DNA from: Arachis hypogaea
Taxonomy: Eukaryota; Streptophyta; Magnoliopsida; Fabales; Fabaceae
Direction of reading: 5' to 3'
DNA: 64,000 bases
Assembly: GCF_003086295.3 (NCBI RefSeq)
Contig: NC_092045.1
Location: 25,362,890-25,426,889, forward strand
In this document: one piece after another, positions 19,930 to 28,926 of the stretch
Numbering within the stretch: the stretch's first letter is position 1
Layout: each line of letters starts with the position of its first letter
Program-made: the position numbers and the translations under genes
The notes under the pieces: model-generated
Told to the model about the DNA's origin: nothing
Seen by the model: only the letters and a program-made list of their open reading frames with translations
Database searches by the model: none

Positions 19930-20480
19930 TGTTTCGAGGGTTACCTGAAACTGTAGGTCGATCTCGGTCGAGATCTTCTGTGTTCGGCAGGTGTATAGCG
20001 GCCGGAGCTGGTATGTCCGACTTGTGGAACTGAGAGTGCTGCTGATCCTTTATTACCAAAGGGTGGGGGTACCTGCAAGGGACTCCGATGCTTAAGTTAG
20101 CAAGGGTATTAAGCAGGTATTGAGTAAAATCAGAGTATGAGTTATACCTGTGTGCTCCAGTGTATTTATAATGGTGAGGAGTGACCTCTCTGGAGATAAG
20201 ATAGTTATCTTATCTTATCTTATCTTATCTTTGAGTGAAGCCATCTTATCTTTAGGGGAACCGCCTTTATCTTTCTAGGCTTTGGCTGCCATTCGATTGG
20301 GCTGTGTTCCTTCATTTTGGGCCTGCTTTGGGCTCCTTTGGCGATTTGGCTGAGCTTTTTGAGAAGAGGTCGGGCATTGGCCGAGCTCTTTGAGAAGAGC
20401 TTGGATAGTCTGACCTGAAGAGGTCGGTCGGCTTGTCGCTAAACATCCCGGGTCGGACAGCTTGACCCAGGGTATGAACA
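19930..20480 (-). repeat. E4: 5' LTR (right)
   Basis: 551 bp from TGTTTCGAGGG to GGGTATGAACA, with an expanded ATCTT/GATAAG run near 20200-20235 and a TATAAATA-type box on the minus strand near 20165. Flanked by TGAGC. Confidence 0.94.
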
Positions 20481-21837
20481 TGAGCTGTGATGATAGCTGT
20501 GCTATTGCGGCCTCTACTCTGTCAAAGTTACCCTTGATTTCACACAGTTGTAAGGTTGGGGTTAGTGTGTCTTGATGGTGGTGTGTTTGCTGGTTGGAAG
20601 GATATGATGTGTGAGGTGGATTGTGGTAAGGTTTGTTGTTATTTGACTGATGGTTGGAGTTGTGATTCTGGTATTGATTGGCTTGGTATGGTTTGTTGTG
20701 CTCTTGGTTGTGATTTTGTTGGTTCCCCCACCCAAAATTTGGGTGGTTCTTGCATCCTGTGTTATATGTCTTAGAGTTAGGGTTATATGGTGGTCGAGAG
20801 GGGTTATGCACATAGTTTGCTTGCTCACATTCAACTTCTAGTTTATTTTCTTCTTGGGGTGGTGCTTGAGCTTGGACAACTGCAACTTGATTGTTTTCCA
20901 TTTTCTTAGTTAAGACTGCCAATTGTGCTGTAATTGCCTTGTTTTGTGCCAACAGGACATCCATAGAATTGAGTTCCAACACTCCCTTCTTTTGGCCTCT
21001 TTTTAAAGCATAGAAGTAGTCATTTTTAGCTACAGTTTCAATGATATCTATGGCTTCCTCAATGGTCTTCTTCTTGTTGAGTGAACCCCCTGAAGAGTGG
21101 TCCACAGCCTTCTTCGATTCATAGGTTAATCCTTCATAGAAAATGTGGAGCTGCACCCACTCATTAAACATATCCGGTGGGCATTTCCTTGTTAGATCTT
21201 TGAACCTCTTCCAGGCCTCATAGAGTGTTTTATCATTTAGCTGTCTGAAGGTTTGCACCTCAGCTGTTAGCCTGTTGATCCTCTGTGGAGGGTAAAATCT
21301 CGCTAGAAACTTGTTCACAATATCCTCCCATGTGGTTAGGCTCTCCTTGGGGAATGATTCTAACCACTTTATTGCCTTATCTCTGAGTGAGAAAGGGAAC
21401 AGAAGTATTTTGTAGGTGTCAAGATGTACACCATTGGACTTTACAGTATCGCATATCCTCAAGAATGTGTTGAAATGTTGATTTGGATCTTCTTGAGCAC
21501 CTCCTCCATATGAGCAGTTATTCTAGACTAGTGTGATGAGTTGAGATTTCAGCTCAAAGTTGTTGGCATGGATTATTGGTTTGAGGATGCTGTTGCCACA
21601 ATTTCCTGGATTTGGGTTGATATAGGAGCCTAAGACTCTCCTCGCTTGCCCAGCTTGATTTCCAGCTCCTCCTCCAACATCTTTGTGCACTTCATCTTCC
21701 ATGGTGGTTGTTAGATCTTCTTCTACTAGTTCTTCTCCAACTATACTCTTGCCTCTAGCTTCCCTCCTCAATCTAAGGAAGGTTCTCTCAGGTTCACTAT
21801 CAAAAGAGGATGAAGTCTCTCCTCTTCTACCTGTCAT
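20481..21837 (-). pseudogene. gag: E3 gag, N-terminal and central part
   Basis: ATG at 21837 starts the Athila gag: acidic/Ser start, RRVLGSYINPNPGNCG (conserved near the N-terminus), a nonsense codon near 21523, then the gag core with ICDTVKSNGVHLDTYK, LRDKAIKWLESFP, KFLARFYPP, TLYEAWKRFKDLTRKCP and IFYEGL, a DHSSGGSLNKK motif, a Gln/Asn/His-rich tail and AAIAQLSSQL, where E4 interrupts it. The core assembles the particle in related elements. It continues at 15344. No CCHC knuckle is seen. The nonsense codon after LITLV makes it inactive. Confidence 0.88.
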
Positions 21838-22126
21838 ACAGCCAACACACAGCAAGAAAAGAGCAAGCGAAGAAGTCTCCTTAGTTAAAATTAGTGATTA
21901 GCTTGAGTGATGCAATTAATCAAACAGTTAGAAGAGTGAAAGTATAAACAATGAATAGCTAAAGAAATCTCAGAAAGACAAGAAAGAAAAATAGAGATTA
22001 GAAAGGAATTTAAAGGTTAAACTAGGAAATGAATAAAGAAAAATAAAAAAATTCTTAATCTAGCTCTCCAATTGGTTTAATCATTGTCAAATTCAAACCA
22101 ATCCCCGGCAACGGCGCCATAAAACT
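21838..22126 (-). other. E3: 5' leader and primer-binding site
   Basis: The A-rich leader lies between LTR and gag. The PBS is 22103-22119 (plus strand CCCCGGCAACGGCGCCA, tRNA-Asp), seven bases from the LTR, the wider spacing typical of the Athila-type elements here (one base in the Tat elements). Confidence 0.85.
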
Positions 22127-22860
22127 TGATGGGCTAAATTCACTACCCTTTCCCAATAATATTGATGAATCTGCTCTTGGCAAGCGCAACAAAATTATCG
22201 TCAAGTATTAACCCACAGTGGAGTGGGATCGTATCCACAGAGATTGGTAGACTCGAGCAATTTTAATCAATTGGTGAATTAGTCAAGTTCAATAGAATAA
22301 GTTGTGTATGCAGAATTATAAATGGTAGAAACATAAATGACAAAAGAAATAAAAGAAAGCAATAACATGCAGAAATGGAAATAACAAGAATGTAAAGGGG
22401 AATTGGATTTTGCAGAATGTAAGTAAAGCTGTAAAAGAATGGGAGATAAGAATGGGGGAATTCATTTAGATCAGGAGATATTGTCTCTTTGGATTTATTC
22501 CAACTCATATCATCTTCAATCATGCAACTCATTGACCTCTTGGCAATCATGATTGATTGAGCCCCAATCCCTTGGTGACTCAATCTCTCAGATCTTGATT
22601 AATAGCCAATTCTTTGGTCTAATTGCTCATGAAGAGAGATATGCTTGGTCCCTGATTATACCACACATCATCATAGGTCCAAGTAAAGGGAGGATTGTAT
22701 GTCACCATATCCAAACACTAAAACCCAGATTCTACTCAAGTGTGAGAAGGGATTTCTAGCTTGGTTTCATGTTTCCTTTTCCAATACTTCCAAGGGTATT
22801 TATACTACTCCTAGATCTAGAAAATAAAAGAAAATTACAAAAGTGAAAAGAAAATTACAA
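22127..22860 (-). repeat. E3: 5' LTR, outer end truncated
   Basis: Starts TGATGGGCTAAATTC seven bases after the PBS. Up to 22860 it is unlike the other LTRs, with GAGTGGGATCGTATCC early on. It is cut by the E6 LTR at 22861, so neither its full length nor E3's duplication can be known. Confidence 0.8.
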
Positions 22861-23382
22861 TGTTTCGAGGGTTACCTGAAACTGTAGGTCGATTTCGGAT
22901 TAGATCTTCTGTGCTGGTCGGAGCCGACGTGTCCGACAGGTGTGTAGCGACCGGAGCTGGTGTGTCCGACTTGTTGATCCTTTGTCCCCGGAGGGTGGGG
23001 GGTACCTGCAAGGGACTCCGATGCTTAAGTTAGCAAGGGTATTAAGCAGGTATTGAGTAGAATCAGAGTATGAGTTATACCTGGGTGCTCCAGTGTATTT
23101 ATAATGGTGAGATGTGACCTTTTTGGATAAGATAAGTTAGTTATCTTATCTTATCTTTATCTTTGAGTTGAGGTCAGCGTATCTTCAATGGAACCACCTC
23201 TATCCTATAGGCTTGGGCTGCCTTAGGATTCGGGTCGTACTTCTCTATTTGGGCCCTTAACTGGGCTCTCCTATCGATTTGGCCGAGCTCTTTGAAAAGA
23301 GGTCGGATAGTTTGACCTGAAGAGGTCGGTCGCTTTATCTCGAATCATCCCAGGTCAGATAGCTCGACCCAGGGTATGAACA
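22861..23382 (-). repeat. E6: 3' LTR
   Basis: From TGTTTCGAGGG to GGGTATGAACA, with ATCTT/GATAAG repeats near 23130-23160 and a TATAAATA box on the minus strand near 23097. In reverse complement it matches the E7 5' LTR with scattered differences and a small deletion near 22970. Confidence 0.92.
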
Positions 23383-24424
23383 GTGCCCCTGCTTGAGCTC
23401 GATCTTCTTTTTGAGGTCGAGTCTTTGACTTCGGTCCTTCTTAAAGTCGAACTCAAGCACTTGTCGATTCCTTTCTTTGTAAAGTCCTTTTTTGAATGTA
23501 GAACGTTTTCCTCTAAAAGCGCGCGCCTTTGTATTAGTGCTTTTTTGGGAACGCAAGTGGTTTTAACATCCGTATTTAATTGGCATTAATTGCCACATTC
23601 TCTCTTGGCTTTTATTTTGAATTTCTTAATCAAAAAACGGTTTCTCTTCTTCACTTCTTCTCCGTAACTCCTCCCTTTACTCTCTTATTTTCTGTTTCTT
23701 GCCCAGAGTTTGTAGTTTCTTCTTTGTGACGTCTGTTCTGCTACTGCTTTATCAGAAAAGGGCTGTTTCCACATTTTTCCTTCTGTCTTCGCATTCTTCC
23801 TCTTTGAGGGGGTGGCTTTATTGCTTCTGCTTTTCAGCTTTCTTCGAGGTTTTCTTCTATTCTCCAGGTTAGTCCCATTTCGTGTTTCCTTGTTTATTTC
23901 TGATTTTGCGATGGAGTTTTCTTTTTGATCTTCCTTTTGGAAAAAGTTTGGATCTTTCTGTTTTTATCGTGCTTGACTTGTTGCATGCTCTGGTTTTTTC
24001 TCTTTTTCGGTGCGAATCTTTTGTTTGCTTGAATCTTTTTCTTTTGCATGTTACCGCCGTTTCTACCTGTGCTTTTGCTGATGATTTTTTATTTTAAAAA
24101 GTTTGCGCCTTTGTTGTTTTTCTTCTTGGTCCTTTCTGATAAACTGTAGCAGTAGTGTTTTTCTCTGATAACTGTAAGAGCGATGCTTTTTGCGTTTTTT
24201 GCTTCTTTTGTTTCTTTCGGGATTTTTCGATGAGTGTCGGGATGTAGGCTGTAGAAACAACTTGAAAACCATGCCTTTTTACTGCCTCCAAGGGATGCCC
24301 CCAGACTTTCTTATCTTGAGTCTTGGGGTTTTCCCTTTCTGTTTGTCGAGATGTTTTGCTCCTCTTCCGGGATGTTTTTAAGTAATCCATTCTTCTCTTC
24401 TTTTTGTAGGATTTAGTTGACCTC
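23383..24424 (+). other. E6: leader of the antisense gene with probable intron
   Basis: Begins GTGCCCCTGC next to the LTR (polypurine tract on the minus strand). A T/C-rich leader follows, with a probable intron at 23868-24409: donor CTCCAG|GTTAGTCCC, acceptor TTTTTGTAG, 15 bases before the ATG. E2 has the same arrangement with a 273-bp intron, and E7 keeps the acceptor. Confidence 0.6.
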
Positions 24425-26333
24425 ATGTCTTCCCAAAATAACGTTGTAGAAATGCCTTCCCAGGTTCCTGCGGGTATGGCCGATTGGGTGGACTCCATGG
24501 TTCTCCTGTGTGTCTCGTTGGTTGATTCTGAGTTTTGTGCTCAACTTAGGCAGTTTCATAGTGTCTGTAGTAAGTCTGGTGATGAGAAGAATTATGAACT
24601 TGTCCCTCCTTCTTCTGACGAGAGAGTCTGCTTTTCAACTCGGGTTGCTGATGGTCGCCCTTTTTTTATGCTTATGATTTTTTCTTTGGTCAGCTGGGTA
24701 TTACCCTTCCTTTTACTCCATTTGAAACCGACCTGTTGTGGTCTTGTAATGTTGTCCCCTCTCAACTTCACCCCAATTCCTGGGGTTTCATAAAAATTTT
24801 CCAACTGTTGTGCAATGGTTTTGGTATTCATGCTTCCCAATCCCTCTTTTTCTACTTATTTGTCTTGACTAAGCCCGGAGTGGTGAAAAAGAAGGCAGCT
24901 TGGGTCTCTTTTCGTTCCACCCAGGGAAAGAAGGTCTTTTCCATGTTTGACGAATCATTCCGTAATTTTAAAAACTACTTTTTTCAAGGTTCGAGCTGTT
25001 GAAGGAGCTCGGCCCTTTTTTCTGGATGAAAATGACGAGCCTGCCTTTCCCTTGGAATGGAAAAAAGACGTGAGGGTCTCCAGGTATTCTTGGGAAATGT
25101 TGGATGAGGCTGAGCGAGCCTTTGTTACTGTTTTGGAAGAACGCTGGGGTCAGCCTCCCCATCTTGATACAAAGAAATTTATAACCAATCCTTCTCTTCT
25201 TCAAACTGAACTGGGTATTTTGTGTTTCCTTTATTATCTGTTTATGTTGCTTGTAGCTATCTTTCTGACTTGTCCGACTTGTAGTTTAACTTTCTGTTTC
25301 ATTTGCAGAGGCAATGAAAAATAACGAATCTATGAAAGCTTTTAAGAGGGCGCAGAAGGCGACTGCTGCCAGAAATATTGCTGCCAAGGTGGCTGGGGAG
25401 GGGTCCTCCCAAGTGCGCGAGAAGCCATCAGTGCCGAGTTTCCCCGGGGTGAGGAAGGTGATCCCAACACCTCGGGTCCGCTTGGTGGACCCTCACCCTA
25501 CTTCTGCCGCTCCATCTGCTGCCCCTCCAAGTAAGAAGCAAAAGACAGCTGAGCCCTTCGACCTTAATGCCCCTGATTTCAATGCCATTGAGTTTGTGGA
25601 TCAACAAATCAAGCCCTATGGTACCATCTCCATGGACGATGTGTCCATTCTTCATCATCTGGAGTTTATGGCCCGAAATCATGTAAGGATGGCATATATG
25701 TTGGCTGCTATATACCGGACTGCTCAAAATCTTCCTCTCCATGCTACCAAGACATTTATGGAGGAGGCAAAGCAGGAGTTTGACCGGATGAAGGGGCTGA
25801 AGGAGGAGCTTGAATTAAAGGTGACCAGGTTGGAGAAGGATCTAGAGAATGAGAAGGCAAGTTCCCTTTCACTGGCGGCTTCTTTGAGGTTGGCCGAGGA
25901 CACAGCTTTGATGCATAAGGAGAGTTACGTTACGACTTATCGGGAGGTGATGCGCCTGAGGGAGGAATTGAACGATGTCCGGGAAGATTATTCTGAGCTC
26001 CAAGGTCATCTTGTTGGCAGCGTGACTGCTGCTTTCGAGAACTTGAAGGAGCAAGTTTGGGTTATTGCTCCCGAGGCCGATCTCACCCCTTTCAGCCTGG
26101 ACAATGTTGTCAGGGATGACAAGATTGTCCCTGATGATGATGGTGATGATGATGCTGAGCCTCCTCCTGCGTCCTCTGCCAAAGTGTCGACTTCTTCTGC
26201 TCCTCAGGTTGCACCTGAATCGGATTGCCAGGTTCTGAACCGAGAGGATGGAACTATAGATGCCGTGCCTATTCAGACTCGTCCTCCTTCTCCTTGTCCT
26301 GATGATGCCAAGAAAGTTCCTGAAGCTTGTTGA
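24425..26333 (+). pseudogene. E6 copy of the Tat antisense gene, two T-run frameshifts
   Basis: Start MSSQNNVVEM follows the leader-intron acceptor. Exon 1 (24425-25214) encodes ERVCF, LHPNSWGFIKIFQLLC, FRSTQGKKV, PFFLDENDEPAFPLEW and PHLDTKKF. It is broken by one missing T near 24665 and one extra T near 24985. The intron is 25215-25308 (GTATTTTG...TTGCAG, 94 bp, phase 1). Exon 2 (25309-26333) starts EAMKNNESMKAF and is open to the stop: a Pro-rich segment with PPSKKQKT (possible nuclear signal), FVDQQI, a long coiled coil (about 25770-26010), HLVGSVTAAFENLKEQ, an IAPEADLTPFSLDNVV block and an acidic tail. Function unknown; fold as in E2. Confidence 0.82.
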
Positions 26334-26736
26334 TCTGTAGCTGGCCCGGCTTGTGGGCTTTTGAAACTTTTTTATTTAATCGCTAACACTTTTTAGTTGC
26401 TTTATCTAGCAGCTTTTATATTTTGAACAATAGCTTGCTGTCTTTTGGTGGTAAGTTTTGGTGGCCTTTTACGGCCTTTTAAAAAAGTAGTTTTTTGACT
26501 TGGCATCTTCTTCTGTTTGCTGATGTTTAAAATTTTGTAGCTTGACCTCCTCGGATTGTTTTATTTTATTGTTTGTAGCTTTAATCCTTTGAGGTTGTGA
26601 CTCAGGGGTCCAACTTGTTTCTTGATGGGTCTTTTGCGCTGGTCCCTATTTTAGTTATTTCTGTAATCCTCTTTTTTGGACCTTTGTTAGGTCTCTTTTC
26701 AGGGATTACTTTGATAACTTTGAAGTGGCAGGAGTC
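26334..26736 (+). other. E6: downstream region with decayed 110-bp repeat units
   Basis: T-rich 3' flank of the antisense gene, with TTTTTAGTTG words like those after the E2 copy. The end (about 26640-26730) is the reverse complement of an E7 110-bp repeat unit (GGGATTACTTTGATAACTTT), so E7 begins inside or beside this kind of repeat. Confidence 0.7.
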
Positions 26737-27280
26737 TGTTCATACCCTGGGTCGAGCTGTCCGACCCGGGATGTTCGACAGACAAAGCGACCGACCTCTT
26801 CAGGTCAGGACAACCCGACCTCTCCTCAAAGAGCTCGGCCAAGTCACAGGAAAGCCCAAACGAAGGGCCCAAATAGAGGAACGCGCCCCAAAATCCAAGG
26901 GCAGCCCAAGCCCATAGAGATAAAGGCGGTTCCCTCAGAGATGACCTCACTTAAAGATAAGATAAAGATAAGATAAGATAACTAACTTATCTTATCCGCA
27001 GGAGGCCACATCTCACCATTATAAATACACTGGAGCACCCAGGTATAACTCATACTCTGATTCTACTCAATACCTGCTTAATACCCTTGCTAACTTAAGC
27101 ATCGGAGTCTCTTGTAGGTACCCCCCACCCTCCGGGGACGAAGGATCAGCACCACCACCAAGTCCAACAAGTCGGACACACCAGCTCCGGCCGCTACACA
27201 CCTGCCGGGCACGTCGGCTCCGACCAGCACAAAAGATCTCATCCGAGATCGACCTACAGTTTTAGGTAACCCTCGAAACA
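26737..27280 (+). repeat. E7: 5' LTR
   Basis: 544 bp, TGTTCATACCC to CCTCGAAACA, the same family as the E6 LTR but inverted. Bases 26732-26736 are GAGTC, but the partner duplication is missing with the 3' end. Confidence 0.93.
26955..27028 (+). promoter_or_regulatory. E7 LTR: GATAAG cluster and TATA box
   Basis: Repeated GATAAG words in both orientations (26955-26998: direct copies, then CTTATC copies) sit about 25 bases before TATAAATA (27021-27028). The same arrangement occurs in the E2, E4 and E6 LTRs. GATAAG is the I-box/GATA-factor site of plant promoters; use here is inferred. Confidence 0.55.
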
Positions 27281-27281
27281 T

Positions 27282-27297
27282 TGGCGCCGTTGCCGGG
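27282..27297 (+). other. E7: primer-binding site, cut by E8
   Basis: TGGCGCCGTTGCCGGG, complementary to tRNA-Asp, one base from the LTR. E8 inserted inside it; the CCGGG here is also one half of E8's duplication, and the remainder resumes at 28898. Confidence 0.9.
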
Positions 27298-28897
27298 TGG
27301 TGGACGAAATTGTGATTCTTAATTAATGGCTCCTTGGCATGTGCCAAAGAGAACTAATTTAACTAACAGATTACTTTCTTTTCACAATTCCGTTCAACTA
27401 ACCAGCAAGTGTACTGGGTCGTCCAAGTAATACCTTACGTGAGTAAGGGTCGAATCCACAGAGATTATTGGTTTGAAGCAATCAATATTTATTTTATTAA
27501 TCTTAGTCAGGATGTCAACAAGGATTATTTGGATTAAAAGTGAAATTACTAGAATTGATTATAAAAATAAAAGAGGGAACAATGTTACTTTGATTTGCAG
27601 TACTGGGGAATATGTTGGAGTTTTGGAGATGCTTTGTCCTCTGACTTCAACTCTTCCTTGAAATCCTCTTCTCACACGCAGGTTCCTTCCATGGCAAGCT
27701 CTATGTAGGGTGTCACCGCTGTTTCCCATCCTCTCAGTGAAAACGTTCCTATGCTCTGTCACAGCACGGCTAATCATCTGTCGGTTCTCAATCAGGTTGG
27801 AATAGAATCCATTGATTCTTTTGCGTCTGTCACTAACGCCCAGCCCTCAGGAGTTTGAAGCACGTCACAGTCATTCAATCCCGGAATCCTACTCGGAATA
27901 CCACAGACAAGGTTTAGACTTTCCGAATTCTCATGAATGCTACCATCTACCTAGCTTATACCACGAAGATTCTGTTGGGGAATCTAAGAGATGTTCATTC
28001 AGTCTGATGTAGAACGGAGGTGGTTGTCAGGCACACGTTCATGGATTGAGGAAGGTGATGAGTGTCACGGATCATCACCTTCTCCACGGTTAAGGGCGAA
28101 TAAACATCTTAGATAAGAACAAGCGTGTTTGAATAGAAAACAAAGGAATTGTATTAAATCATCGAGACGCTGCAGAGCTCCTCACCCCCAACAATGGAGT
28201 TTAGAGACTCATGCCGTCACAAAGTATGTAATTCAGATCTGAAAATGTCATGAGGTACAAGAAATGTCTGTAAAAGTTGTTTAAATAGTAAACTAGTAAC
28301 CTAGGTTTACAGAAAATGAATAAACTAAGATAATTGGTGCAGAAATCCACTTCTGGGGCCCACTTGGTGTGTGCTGGGGCTGAGACTAAAGCTTTCCACG
28401 TGTGAAGGCCTTTCTTGGCGTCAAACTCCAAGTTATGACGTGTTTTGGGCGTTCAACTCCGGATAATGACGTTTTTCTGGCGTTTAACTCCAGACAGCAG
28501 CATGAACTTGGCGTTTAACGCCAAGTTACGTCGTCTATCCTTGCGCAAAGTATGGACTATTATATATTGCTGGAAAGCCCTGGATGTCTACTTTCCAACG
28601 CCGTTGAGAGCGCGCCAATTGGACTCCTGTAGCTCCAGAAAATCCATTTCGAGTGCAGGGAGGTCAGGATCCAACAGCATCAGCAGTCCTTTTTCAGCCT
28701 AAGTCAGATTTTTGCTCAGCTCCCTCAATTTCAGCCAGAAAATACCTGAAATCACAGAAAAACACACAAACTCATAGTAAAGTCCAGAAATATGATTTTT
28801 GCCTAAAAACTAATAATATTCTACTAAAAATTAACTGAAACACGCTAAAATCTACATGAAATTACCCCCAAAAAGCGTATAAAATATCCGCTCATCA
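27298..28897 (-). mobile_element. E8: solo Athila-type LTR
   Basis: 1600 bp from TGGTGGACGAAATTG to ATCCGCTCATCA, the reverse complement of the TGATGAGCGG family, flanked by perfect CCGGG copies (27293-27297 and 28898-28902). No internal region exists, so it is a solo LTR, the usual result of LTR-LTR recombination. It contains GGCGTTTAACGCC-type palindromes at about 28425-28530. ORFs inside are not credible. Confidence 0.94.
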
Positions 28898-28926
28898 CCG
28901 GGGAACCTGGAAGTCATCCCATTAAC

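Larger units (their letters stand above)
15345..20480 (-). mobile_element. E4: internally deleted Tat-like element
   Basis: 5136 bp with LTRs of 560 and 551 bp and a perfect duplication TGAGC (15340-15344 and 20481-20485). Inside, on the minus strand, are a PBS, a decayed gag, a piece of the two RNase H domains and, on the plus strand, the start of the antisense gene. Protease, most of RT and integrase are missing. Two tandem arrays have grown inside it. It is inserted in the gag of E3. Confidence 0.93.
2503..22860 (-). mobile_element. E3: Athila-like host element, split by E2 and E4
   Basis: Read on the minus strand: 5' LTR (22860-22127, outer part lost), PBS, gag (21837-20481), E4 insertion, gag C-terminus (15344-14943), E2 insertion, protease (5747-4704), then RT, RNase H and integrase (4703-2503), cut off by the E1 LTR. 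The perfect duplications around E2 and E4 show that the pieces were once contiguous. Gene order and motifs place it in the Athila group of Ty3/gypsy. Its LTR (visible part 734 bp) differs from the TGATGAGCGG family of E1, E5, E10 and E11. Confidence 0.88.
22861..26736 (-). mobile_element. E6: partial Tat-like element (LTR plus antisense gene)
   Basis: It has a 522-bp LTR (22861-23382), then the plus-strand antisense gene and the start of a 110-bp-type repeat region, and stops at 26736 where the LTR of E7 begins in opposite orientation. Minus-strand order would put gag-pol further right, but none of it is present beyond E7 at 37943. LTR and gene resemble E7 closely, so E6 and E7 are the same family. 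No duplication can be checked. Confidence 0.85.

Noticed and set aside
25555..25580. EAR repression motif (DLNxxP) in the antisense protein
   Set aside because: The copy reads FDLNAP, one residue short of the motif, and E7 has FNLDAP; not conserved.
27298..28897. Large MITE or DNA transposon
   Set aside because: No terminal inverted repeats beyond TG...CA, a 5-bp duplication, and clear identity with the LTRs of E5 and E11: a solo LTR.
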